Positions 9,301 through 19,321 of a stretch of DNA of 21,605 bases are shown piece by piece. This DNA comes from Reticulitermes lucifugus (taxonomy: Eukaryota > Arthropoda > Insecta > Blattodea > Rhinotermitidae), in NCBI GenBank assembly GCA_026260175.1, contig JAKCWW010000255.1, forward strand, positions 18,870-40,474, written 5' to 3'. A program made the translations under genes and the position numbers. The notes under the pieces were generated by a model. It saw only the letters and a list, made by a program, of their open reading frames with translations, did not search any database and was not told the DNA's origin. Within the stretch, counting starts at the first letter, position 1; the number at the start of each line of letters is the position of its first letter.

Positions 9301-9491
9301 GAGATCTGCGCTCTTCTGTATTACGCAGCGTAGAGTGGCAATTCTGTACCCACATTTCGGGACAACCTATCGGTCCCATCTTTAAGGGTCCAGGGTCTTG
9401 ACCCTTGAAGATGGGACCGGTAGGTTGTCCCGAAATGTGGGTACAGAATTGCTACTCTACGCTGCGTAATATCCCAGAACAGCGCAGATCA
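9301..9491. repeat. Long near-perfect palindrome (foldback repeat)
   Basis: The left arm (9301-9390) and right arm (9400-9491) are inverted copies separated by nine bases, CAGGGTCTT. Over about 87 aligned positions I count roughly four mismatches plus one three-base gap near the outer end (TTCTGTATTA against TTCTGGGATATTA after inversion). The right arm is open on the plus strand, reading KMGPVGCPE and later STLRNIPEQRR; by memory this resembles a phrase annotated repeatedly in termite genomes. The arms carry no other coding content. A transcript through here would form a hairpin with a stem of about 90 bp. It is either an inverted duplication of one module or a foldback element; a target duplication is not clear. 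Confidence 0.9.
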
Positions 9492-9744
9492 GATTTATGC
9501 TTTGAATGTAACTGGTGACTGCTGACGAAATGCTGTGACACGTCACGTACGGCGAAGGTGTGCCATAGGCCTACTATTATAACGTTCGTCGCTTTTACTC
9601 GTGTTTCACGATAAAGCGCGCAGTGCTATTAGCGTCTGTATGTTTATACCCTTTGTGTTCACTCCGTTCTTTTTGTAAATTTGTCCATATTTCACACTGT
9701 AGGATGGATAAAAGAGTGCATGAAATGCAAGACATAATTTCTTT

Positions 9745-9755
9745 GGGGGGGGGGG
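9745..9755. repeat. Mononucleotide G11 run
   Basis: Eleven consecutive G on the plus strand. Its length may be unreliable in the assembly. Confidence 0.9.
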
Positions 9756-9849
9756 TTTACTCACCTGATTCATTTAATTTCTTTTCAAATATTGTGGCAT
9801 TTTATTCACACCAGTTGTGTTGCAAATAAACGTGTCAAATACCGGATTA

Positions 9850-9948
9850 CCTCTTTCTCTTCTTCTTTTATTTTTTGTTTACGAGTTTGTTTTTCCTGAA
9901 CTCCTTCTGCTTCTCATCGTCTTTTCTCTTTTTATCTTTCTCAAAAGA
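9850..9948. repeat. Polypyrimidine tract
   Basis: About 100 bases dominated by C and T (CTCTTTCTCTTCTTCTTTT and similar) with few purines. It is low-complexity, and no splice acceptor with a following open exon is apparent. Confidence 0.6.
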
Positions 9949-12900
9949 ACCTATTTGACACGATGATTATTAGGATAATAATATTCAATTGTAGTGAATC
10001 TTACAGTTGAGGAATAGCCTATCGTAATTTAAGATCCTGACTATTGGAGTGCCTGAGATATTTGAAAGAATAACCTCTTAGTTTTCTGACTCCAAACTTT
10101 GATTAGCAAATCGTTTACATACGCTGTTCAGGAACTGCCTGAAGCTGCTTCGGCTCTGCTCGTCGTACCAAATTCCCATGACTGTTTCTCGTATGGGTGA
10201 GTAACATTGGTCAGAGTCGCTTCTCTGTGCTAGTGTTGAGCGGATTGAAAAGGTTGGCAAGACTGTGTGCCATGGGAATTGTAGAACCCAGCTAGCTGCA
10301 GCGCACGGGATTCCCCTTGGGATACGAACTAATCAGAGTTTTGGCGCAGAGTTTTCACAGCGGTGCATGTCGAGCACTCCCAAGCCTACTGCGGCCACCT
10401 GGGAACGGGAGATGGAATGAAATGGAAAGGTGAGGGGAACCCATGTCCCTAGGGATCATGCGTACCTTCATTTCTATCCTGGTTGGAGAGGAATTCCCAG
10501 CGGAATGGGCCTTCTAAAGATAAGGGTCCCTTATTTTTTCATCTCTCACAGAAAGAAGAATATCATGTCCTCTTTCAGGGCGGAAATTTATTTGCCCAGG
10601 CATTTGATATTTTTGTTATTTGACTGCTTGTATGTTAAGAGAATCAAGTGAGTTATGAATTTTGAATTTCTGGCTGTCAAGATGTGTGTTCCTGATGGGC
10701 GATGAGACTAACCAAATATTTATCCACTCTGTCACAAATATTATTTGCAGTTCTGCCCCGCTTCCAGGTACATAAAACCGTATTCTTATCTTACACATTG
10801 ACAAAAATAACCTTATAATTAGCTACGTTTCTCTATGTGTCCGGTCCTAACATCAGGTGGTAGTAATACGTATGATAAAGGCGTGATTATCAAGTCACAG
10901 ACTCTTAAACACTACCAGTTCGTGACGTTAAACCTTAGTCTTTAGTGGTTTACCAAACATTTTTGTACTTATTTACGACTCGCTTTGTTGAATTTAGGTA
11001 CTTAACACTGCATATATTTGCTTGTGAAACTTGCTTTAAAATAACTATTATTACTCATTTACATTATTTACTCCAAAACTTTATACTGAGTATTGAATTT
11101 AGAAAAGGAATATTTACGGACATTTCAGAATTGCCTGCTTATCAGTTTTTCTTCTTCTTTGGCGGTATGTGTCTGACACTCTGTATGGCAGCTGGATGTA
11201 TATTACAGCTTGTATAAAAAAGGATTTGATTTCCGAAAGTGAAGAGACAAATATATTGATACAGTTTAGAAGTGTTATGTCGCTATTTAACATTTCTCTT
11301 TCAACTGTGGATGTTCTGTTGCATTGAATGAAATCTGAAGATAATATAGGAAGATAAAAATTGAAAATGCGAAACGAGGTGAAGTACTACGATAAATGAG
11401 TAGAACCTCGCCGAGATTCGAATGACTATCTCTGTAATATAAATCTGTCACCATCGTTGTGATGTGTGACAGTGGGTTTTTGATAGTAACTCTGAGAGCA
11501 GTGCCGCGATATAATGCAAGAAAATGCTGTCTTGATTGGAGTTGGGTTGGCTTTTATCTTTGTGTATCCTGCTTGTCATGTTTTATGCTGCAAATATGTA
11601 GGCAGACTTATGATCGTCACAACAATTAGATATATCTGAATTGTTGCATTTTTTGTTAAAGGCAGCCTAACGACATTTTACTCACCTTTGTAAAACCATC
11701 CTAGTGTAATGCTGCATTGAGCATTCTTCTTTTCAACTTGGCTCAACTATTCTAATCGAGTGCTTGTTATGGGGGAGCTGGGTGCATATTTGAAGCATGC
11801 GCCTAATAACAAGAAGGGTGGCGAGAACAATGCAGCAACTTGCAGAAATTCCGCTGCAGAACTCCACAAAAGGAACATGAGGATGTATAAGAAGAATCTA
11901 AACTACCATTAACCTTATAAATCATATTTCTTTCTACTTAAAGTAATAGGTGTCGGTGTTAGGAGTAGCCAGTATTCCAGTGTTAGACCCCTTACAAACA
12001 TGTTACCCTCCTCTGTAATTCATTTGTTTCCTTTCCGTGAAGCCCTTCGCAGGAAATTGTTTAACTTGATTTTGTAGTGGGTGCAAAGTGGTATGTTACA
12101 AATTAATCTAAAACTATTCCAGCAACTTGCTTTACGGGGTAAAATATTAAGTGTAATTAAACTGAAACGAAGAAACTGCTCATGCTTAAAGTGACGGCAA
12201 GAAATTGTGTTTCTGCATTCCGGAACTTACAGCAATATTCTATACTAAGAGAAAGGAATATGAAATTAATGCCTGCGGGGTCTATCGAATTGTCCTGTGG
12301 CTCTACTTTGTCCTTTACACCGGTGTAAATTAAAATCGTATGTCACTTTATCGTGGGTCATGCAAATATGGGCAGAGTGCAGAGTGACATTTGCTGTTAG
12401 ACCTCCATGTTCTTATCCAAGAACGTCCTAAGTTTAAATACATTTTTATGAACTTTAACTCTTAGGGTTATAGGTGGCTGACTGGCATGTAGTTAGTTTA
12501 TGGTGGGCTCACAAAGAAATGTTGCAAAACTGAGCTTTTTAACTTTGTCATATCTGTACATCCGAGTGTAACACCTCGAGAACTGCTTATGAAGTTTCAT
12601 GAAATTCGATATTGAGTTGTTTAAGTAACATTTGTCCAGATGTTTTCAGTTGTCATGAAAACCGGATCATAGTGGGGAACACTTTTTATAAAGACTTTAC
12701 ATATCCTACGTTTCTGCGCGCACCTCGAACGTAGATCCTTAAATAATTATTGTAACGACAGATGTTTTATACGGAAATTGTGGACTGTAACGACATGTGG
12801 CTACACTTCTCATGCTCAACACAATTTTACGTTGTGATTTTATATATAATTAAACAAAAATGATTGAACGCGCCAGAATTATTGCGCTATTGCCTACATT

Positions 12901-14880
12901 TCCTAACTTCTTATGTATGAATCTAATATGTAAGACCGTGTTAGTTACGCATCCGGTGGAACAAATACGCCAGGTTAAATACGTAAGAAATATCCGAAGG
13001 CCAAGAAGGGAAGTAACGTATATTTCAAATAATAGGAAGTTTTCATGCTTAAAATCAAATAAATTGCAGGGAGTTAAGAGAAGTAGTGCCTACAAGTGCA
13101 TATTTCAACTTATACAGAATGTCAAAATAATGGTAAAAATACTGCAATACATATGTATTGGGACAAATTGAACTGAATTTTATGAAAATTGCGCTAATTT
13201 CCTTAATAAGCATTTTCTTGAAAACGTACTAACATCATAGGTTTTAAATTAAATTGATATCGTAATTCTCAATCCTTACAATAGCCAGTTAATTCACTTA
13301 TGTAAAGTCTATTTAACGTTTCCTTCACTTTTATGTCCGTACATGTTGTAGATATTCAGTTTGATAAAATATCTGCATTCAAAGTGTTCTAATTATTACG
13401 TGTATTAACTTACCGTGGTTTGTAGCCCAGGCTAAGTGAGTGTGTTTCGGCATAGAGTACAGGGAGCAATTAGATGTTATATCTGGTTGTCGGCTGCTGA
13501 GAGACGAAGTTGATGCCATACTTCATGGTGTACCACCTCCAGTCTCGGAATAATCGCCGCGCCTTACGTCTTCTCTTGACAGAGAGAAAGGAATGGGGGT
13601 GGAATATTTATTTCACATCGGTGTCACGCAAACTACACATCATGCTACAAGTGTTTTATTTCACTTGTAGCAAAAATTTATCTAGTGTTCATCTCTGTCG
13701 ATCCGCATACACATTTTACAACTCGTTGTTATCTGTGGAGATTTTAAATTGAAGGGACAGCACAGATATGAATTATGGAACCAAAATATAGACTAATTAA
13801 AACGTGTTAGACACTTTTCAGTTAGTATTGTTTAACATTGGTAATTGATTAAGTTGTGTAGGGCAGGCTAGAGTGAAGTGAGCCAGGTGCTGAAGCGAAT
13901 CAGTGTAGAACTCGCCCTACGTACGAAACTCTAGACGACATGAATTAGGTGATACTGTTCAGTGGTAAAGACTGGAATTTACAATATTGGCTGAAGGTGG
14001 CAGAAAGTTTCTCAACCGCCTTTTCTACCTGCAAATAACGGAAGAAGATAGTTTTCTATAAGTCAGATGGAAAAGATACTGTACGTACCACAGCCAACAG
14101 CGAGATTTAGTATATTTGTACACAAATTCGCAGCGGCTTCTACTTCATAATTAGCAACAAAGATTGCCCAACATTTTCACAAATTCTGACATCCACGCCG
14201 CTGTTACATTACAGCCATCTGTTGAAAATTAGACACTCTTATTTAGGTCCACCAGTATTTTCTGAGGGACGAAATGCATTCAGAATTAACAGAGGCTATT
14301 CCAAATTATTTTTTCGTCACCACGACTGATTGTACGTGCATCAGTGATGTTTTCATGATCTGGTCAAGCCATTGTCAGACACAGAGTTGCAGTACCCCGC
14401 TGTTGCTGTTAGACGGCCATGGTTTTCTGGCTGAAGTGGAGATTCGGTTCTTTTCACGGTGACGAATTTTTACTATACAACAAGACGTTATTACTTGTTA
14501 CAGGATTTTGAGGTTGGTGAGGTCAACATTTTTATAAACGGTTATATAATAGGCGGAGGCATTATATGTACTTTTCTGTGGAGGTAATGTTGTGGTAGGG
14601 GAAGAATTCAGTAAAATATTTCTGTTTTCTTCTGGTAGTGGGTAAGAAGACGAGCATCCAGGTTCGGATATCCCTAGAGTGCAGTGTGCGCAGGGCGGCA
14701 GAAAATTAACGAAATTCTACAGGGAACTTAGGGACATCGCTGGTGCGGCCGCACCTTCGCCTGAGAAAGGCCAGGAAGAAGAGAGGTACGCGTAACTATT
14801 GAAGGATCTCTCAGGGTTTATGTTGTATATTATAAATGCGTACTAATGTGTCCGTGCAGAAAAGTCTGCGCTGCAGTATC
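9949..14880. other. Gene-free stretch of about 5 kb
   Basis: I checked this stretch for long frames, tRNA boxes, inverted repeats and arrays. Frames reach about 100 codons at most (12860-13171 on the plus strand is the longest), and none shows a domain, a signal peptide or convincing composition. Positions 10260-10560 are richer in G and C than their surroundings and may be an old transposon fragment I cannot name. A similar GC-rich patch at 14680-14780 contains the 14-base palindrome GGTGCGGCCGCACC. Confidence 0.5.
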
Positions 14881-15011
14881 GCCTCCCTCTTGTATACTAG
14901 CTACGGCTTTAACGTCCATGTTAGAATTTCCACGTAGCATAGAAGCTGTCATACTTGGAGATTTCCTCTGGCGATGAGATTTTCCAATATCCTGGCACCA
15001 GTACCACTTTA

Positions 15012-15198
15012 GGTTTTCCCCAATCGATGGGGGTTTCTGAGTAGGTTTTTCCCGAATGCAAGCAACGTTTGTAGTTCTGATTTCGCCCGAATGTTGGGGT
15101 TTCCTAAGTGGGGCTTACCTGTACCCTAGCTACGGCACCAGTTCGCGTTTTTCTCATGCGATCAGTTCTCGATTCATGCAAGTAACATTAACTGTTTT
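15012..15198 (+). repeat. Degenerate two-unit direct repeat
   Basis: A first unit (about 15012-15079) contains CCCCAATCGATGGGGGTTTC, then GAATGCAAGCAACGTTTG. A second unit (about 15080-15198) contains CCCGAATGTTGGGGTTTCC, then GATTCATGCAAGTAACATT in the same order. The second unit has roughly 45 additional bases in the middle. The phrase CTAGCTACGGC in the second unit (15127-15137) also recurs upstream at 14898-14908. It looks like the eroded body of a repeat I cannot assign. Confidence 0.4.
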
Positions 15199-15239
15199 AT
15201 TTTTTCCCTTAAAGAAAACCCGTTATATTTACAATTTTC

Positions 15240-16635
15240 CGTTATTTTTACTAATCTCCAACACAGAGAGGACGAAAAGGCGAGCGGAAGCTGTGAAAGG
15301 TATAATGTAGGATATTATGGAAATAGAGTTCCAACATTTTATGTGCGAGTACATTTTTAATATGGGAATTACAATTGGATGTATTACATGCCAGAACTTT
15401 ATTCACATTATTTGAAGTTATATGACCAGTTCGGTCAAAATTATATGCTGTTACAATGAAACTCCGTCAAACGTTGGCATAAGATTCCTATATATTTACG
15501 GTCCATTTTAATATTATCTTTCCGTCTACTCACAAGTCTTCCAAGTGGTCTCATTTCTTCAGATTTTGCCCCAAAAAACCGTGTATGCATTTCTCTTCTC
15601 CCCCCATGCGTGGCACATGTCCTTCCGTCTTACCCTCGTCAGATTGATCACTCCGATAATAGTCTCATGTTAATATCTTCTTCAGCTCCCTATTCTCTAA
15701 CAGACTCTGCGTTTATTCTTTCCTTTGTATGAGACACCATATTTCACATACATGCTAAAAAATATACACAATTATAATTTGTCAAATGATACTGGTAAAC
15801 CTTTAATTATGCACCTTAAATAGGCATGTATCTTACTATTATTTGACATTAAGAAGAAAATAGTAATGAACCGTAATCATTATTGTAATGTTAGCCGGAC
15901 CTGGTATGACTGTGAACATTTTGATTCGTGATGCCGAGGGACCAGTGCACAATAGCATAAGCTTGTTAGAGGACCGAGATAATCCATTCAAAATCGTTCT
16001 TTTTACACACAGTAGGTTTTATGTCGTGTCTAAGGGATTTGAGGAATATTTGAGATTTTGACGAAACAATTTGAACATTCAGCGATATATTTTCAGTGAT
16101 TACCTGTGTTAGGAAGCGCGACGACACGTGCCTTTTTAATTTAACTGTGTGAAATGAGGATGTATAGGCTTACATTAGATTGTTTAGGCTGAATTACCAA
16201 AACCGAAACGAGTTGGTGTGGTAGTGTCTGACTTACGGGACAGACGAGTTAGTTACTCTTAAAGTACACAGCAACTGGCGTTAATGGTCGTACTTATTAT
16301 CTTGCTTTTTTTCATAAAGTTGAAGCCACTTGCGAGCATGAGACAGGTGTCGATAGGGCCCAATAACTATTAATAGTGATTGTAAAACTATAATAATAAT
16401 AACAACAATAATTATAACTTTTGGTGTTGGTCAAAACCTAACACTAATAAGCAGTTTGTTGTGTTGATGTCAACTTGTTCCGTCAGAGGCAAATATCTAC
16501 AGGCTTCTGAGATATGGCGCCGATTAGAAATTTACCAACGTTCCGGAAGAACTTCTGCCTCCATTGTTCCAAACAATTTCCCAGACTTACTCTACTGACG
16601 GGTACCTTTTCTTCTTACGTTGGTATTTCTTATGT
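15240..16635. other. Gene-free stretch
   Basis: Nothing supportable apart from short AT-rich runs, including an AATAATAATAACAACAATAAT patch near 16391-16412. No tRNA, inverted repeat or sizeable frame is seen. Confidence 0.5.
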
Positions 16636-16841
16636 AGTAGTCGCCGCAAATCTGCGAGCTTGAATTTGTGTATTCCGTTTCAGGTAAGATACTCGTATTT
16701 ATTTACTTACCTTCTGCCTTATCTGCAAACAACAAGACCTAAGCGGGTATGATTGTAAACAACCGTCATTTCTCCCCACTTATTTCCGCTCACATAGAGT
16801 AATTTGCCAGACTCTAAGCTCGCAGATTCGTGCCGGCTACT
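16636..16841. mobile_element. About 206-bp inverted-repeat element (putative MITE)
   Basis: The left arm AGTAGTCGCCGCAAATCTGC... (16636-16661) is the inverted copy of the right arm ending GCAGATTCGTGCCGGCTACT (16816-16841). The inner 12 bases, ATCTGCGAGCTT, are identical and the outer part has scattered mismatches. Weaker pairing may extend another ten bases outwards. The interior has no transposase. A target duplication is not clear, so the exact ends are uncertain. Confidence 0.6.
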
Positions 16842-16904
16842 GCAGGATAATAAACACTGAGCCTGTCTGTGTGCATGACATTAAGAAGAAACTGAGTGTA
16901 CACA

Positions 16905-16971
16905 TATTCTGTTTTTCCTTTCTTTATTACTTTCTTTTGTTTTCCCTTCTTTCTAGTTTCTTTTTTTTTAA
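16905..16971. repeat. Polypyrimidine tract ending in TTTAAG
   Basis: A run of about 65 T/C-rich bases. It contains CTTTCTAG and ends in TTTTTTTTAAG, so it resembles splice-acceptor tracts, but no convincing open exon follows. Confidence 0.55.
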
Positions 16972-17178
16972 GAAATGGAAGAATGGCTTCCTAGGGAAGC
17001 AGAGCATTGCCCCCAGGGTATAGTTCGATTGTAATGGGCTCCCACAGAAGATTTCGTTAAGATGACTTACTCCTCCGCTGTCTGACGCAGCAGAACCTCT
17101 TAGTGTGTATCGATAGCTGCATAGTCATATAGTTGCGTTACTTTGTGTGTTTTGGAATGTTACTGTCACTTTAAGATT

Positions 17179-17380
17179 CAAGTCTTCTGCAAGTTTGCGC
17201 CATGTAGACTGGTAAATGTTTACCGGCAATTCTAAGAAGGGTTGCACGTACATCTTCTGGGTGAAGCAGTTCAGGTTGACTCTTCTTGGATTGCTTGACC
17301 CTGCATAAGACAGCGTTACGCGCCTTCGAATCGCCCATAATATATACCGGTCTACATGGCGTAACATCCTAGAAGACTTG
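17179..17380. mobile_element. 202-bp inverted-repeat element with outward-facing module copies
   Basis: The ends are inverted copies: CAAGTCTTCT...GCGCCATGTAGACTGGTA on the left (17179-17213) and TACCGGTCTACATGGCG...AGAAGACTTG on the right (17345-17380). Weaker pairing continues inwards for about 20 bases. Both sides are flanked by ATT (17176-17178 and 17381-17383), a possible 3-bp target duplication. Read outwards, each arm gives the same peptide-like phrase (STWR..., then a LAED or ILED ending) as the module in the palindrome at 9.4 kb. The minus strand is open for 80 codons through the element, but the frame is more likely a property of the repeat than a gene. Confidence 0.7.
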
Positions 17381-17713
17381 ATTATTTATCGAAACCACTG
17401 TGAGAATCTGAAACCTCTCATAACTTTCGCTTCGTGGTTCTTCTTACTGACCCAGCAGTATCAGTCAGCCTGTCTTGGTATTGTTTGCATTCTTGCCAGA
17501 AAACTCTGAGATTAAATCTGAGACTCTTATGACGCAGTTCTGATGTAACGGGTCTTTTGTACTTGGATGCAGGACCGCTTTAAGGCTATCGCAATCTATG
17601 CGGCTGCATGGTGCCCCACCGAAATGTTTGGAATTTCTTTAGCCTGTGATGTATTCCTGGACAGTGGCTGGTCTGAATAAGGTTTTTAACTAGCCTTCTT
17701 TGCCGTAAATGAA
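17381..17713. other. Gene-free stretch
   Basis: I see no frame, RNA gene or repeat here. Confidence 0.5.
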
Positions 17714-18127
17714 TTGACTATAACATGCTTATGTATGTTTTTAGTAGGTTATTCATATTACATACTCAGATATTTTCCGAACGTTAAAGAAAATATTCTG
17801 CCTTGGCAAGGTGACACTAGCATGTATTTGGACCCCTGTTTCTGTGACATATTAGGACGGGAATACTGTGAACGACTTTTGTCATATCTCTCAATTTGCT
17901 ACATTGGTCTAACTCTGTGTATAGAGAACACTCGAGCCCAAAGCCTCTGGGAACTAATCTGCCCAGAAATAGAGTGGAAATTTTGTTTCAATCAACATAG
18001 AAAGAAAAGCGTAATTTTGAGTAGAAGTATTTACCAAATGTCCGTAAAAATTATTGTAGATGGCGTCAAACCAAAGTGCAACCTCCTGGGGCAGGAAAAG
18101 AAATCCGGAGGGAGAAATAGAACGTAG
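17714..18127 (+). other. 137-codon open reading frame of doubtful coding status
   Basis: This is the longest open frame in the window. The translation begins with a hydrophobic stretch (MTITCLCMFLVGYSYYI), is cysteine-rich in the middle (two CF/CY clusters around residues 42-63) and ends in a basic tail (EKKSGGRNRT). I do not recognise any domain. In AT-rich DNA of this length, one frame of this size is within chance expectation. The stop is followed after four bases by an A12 run, which could be the tail of a retroposed copy, but no polyadenylation signal lies just upstream. The neighbouring sequence gives no support for an exon structure. Confidence 0.15.
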
Positions 18128-18131
18128 ATTT

Positions 18132-18143
18132 AAAAAAAAAAAA
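18132..18143 (+). repeat. A12 homopolymer
   Basis: Twelve consecutive A. It may be a retroposon tail or a simple homopolymer. No AATAAA is present in the preceding 30 bases. Confidence 0.85.
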
Positions 18144-18154
18144 CCCATCTCCCT

Positions 18155-18190
18155 TATATAAAAGAGGTTGGTCAGTTTTCACAGCAGTCC
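18155..18190 (+). promoter_or_regulatory. Candidate pol II core promoter (TATA plus initiator-like sequence)
   Basis: TATATAAAAG at 18155-18164 is a strong TATA-box match. An arthropod-type initiator resemblance, GCAGTCC, puts a possible start at the A at 18186, 31 bases after the first T of the TATA. TCAGTTT at 18172 is a better initiator match but lies only 19 bases away. The first ATG downstream (18235) opens only nine codons (MRILSTVYF) before a stop. A coding gene would therefore need an intron inside that short exon, as in many insect cuticle-type genes with tiny first exons. No strong donor (GTRAGT) is visible there. The call rests on core motifs alone. Confidence 0.25.
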
Positions 18191-19275
18191 AAGTCTCAGC
18201 AGTTTGACCAGGGCAGCAGCACTGTCGTTTTCCCATGAGAATCCTCTCAACAGTTTACTTCTAACTCCATGCCAACAAGAGTTTTATGTTGGCTACGTAA
18301 ACACGCGTGGGATTTGTCATGCCCTTCCGTTCGGTAAATTATGGAAGTATACGTTTAAAATTTATTTATCTCTCGAATTTGTCTAAGTGTTTTGTTAAAA
18401 CTAAACGATGCACAATTGAATGTAAATATGAAGAAAGAAATTCATTAGTTTAAGCCGTAGTTATATCAAATAATGAGAAATCAAAAATAATTCTAACATT
18501 CCTACAAAAAACTTGTTTTTTATGTGTTTGTTTTGTTTATTACATTCTAATTTTAATCCTACTGAGAATTCTTGAAAAGAGACGGTGGCTCAGCCGGGCG
18601 AAAAATTTAGTGAATAAATGTACCAATAACCAAAATTGATGTTATAATACTTATAGTAAGTATTTATATTAGCCATTGCTGATCTACCAACTGTGACGCT
18701 TAACAAATCGGATTATAATTACAATATTCCTGACAAAGAATTAGTAGCGTCTCTGCCTCGTTTTTCACCAATAACTGATTAATCGTAAAGTCAACGCAAC
18801 TCATTTCTGCTTAAATTGTACAAAAATCCAAATCAGGAATTCTTGTTTAATTTTATTGCACGTTGTTCATGTTGACATTATGATCGACTGCTAAAGATAT
18901 CAAATACCTATTTGATCAGAATGTATTCAATCACAACATTTCATTAGCAACTTGTGAATGTGGAGCTCGGAATCATGGCGAAATACGCATCACAGTATTT
19001 TTTCAAAAGCGTTCTGAAAATTAAATATTTAATAATTAATTACAATAATCAAAGGTCTTTGAGTTGAAAAATTTGTATTTAGGTTGAAGATGGTTGTTTG
19101 CACAGTTTGAATACGACTATCTTCAGGCTTGATTTCTACACAATATCATACTATATGTGCGAAAAGTTGATTCGGAAGCTTCCGTTGTCCTTTTATCTCT
19201 AAAGAATAAGGAAAGGTATTAATTGCTGTTCATGTATCATTTTTGGAGGAAAAAATTTGAAGCACTTACGTTTGT

Positions 19276-19321
19276 GGCGCTGCATCTCTGTTCTTCAGTC
19301 ATTGTGCAGAGATCCTGCGCC
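19276..19321. repeat. Small stem-loop
   Basis: GGCGCTGCATCTCTG (19276-19290) pairs with CAGAGATCCTGCGCC (19307-19321), 13 of 15 positions, around a 16-base loop. GTGG/CCAC outside may extend the stem across a three-base bulge. It is shorter than a typical insect pre-miRNA. Confidence 0.45.

Noticed and set aside
11405..11430. Minus-strand CATTCGAATCTCGG as a pol III B box of a tRNA or SINE
   Set aside because: No A box lies at a suitable distance on that strand and no cloverleaf can be closed.
12314..12329. Perfect 16-base palindrome TTTACACCGGTGTAAA
   Set aside because: One such palindrome is not far from chance expectation in a window this long, and it has no repeat or gene context.
12860..13171. 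103-codon open frame with a basic composition
   Set aside because: It has no domain and no supporting promoter or splice context, and it lies within the chance length range for this composition.
14742..14755. GC-rich perfect palindrome GGTGCGGCCGCACC
   Set aside because: It is notable for containing an 8-base restriction-type palindrome but is short and isolated, with no evidence of function.
16905..16971. Polypyrimidine tract with CTAG and TTTAAG as a splice acceptor
   Set aside because: The sequence after it has early stops in the possible phases and no matching donor-defined exon, so it is treated as low-complexity sequence.
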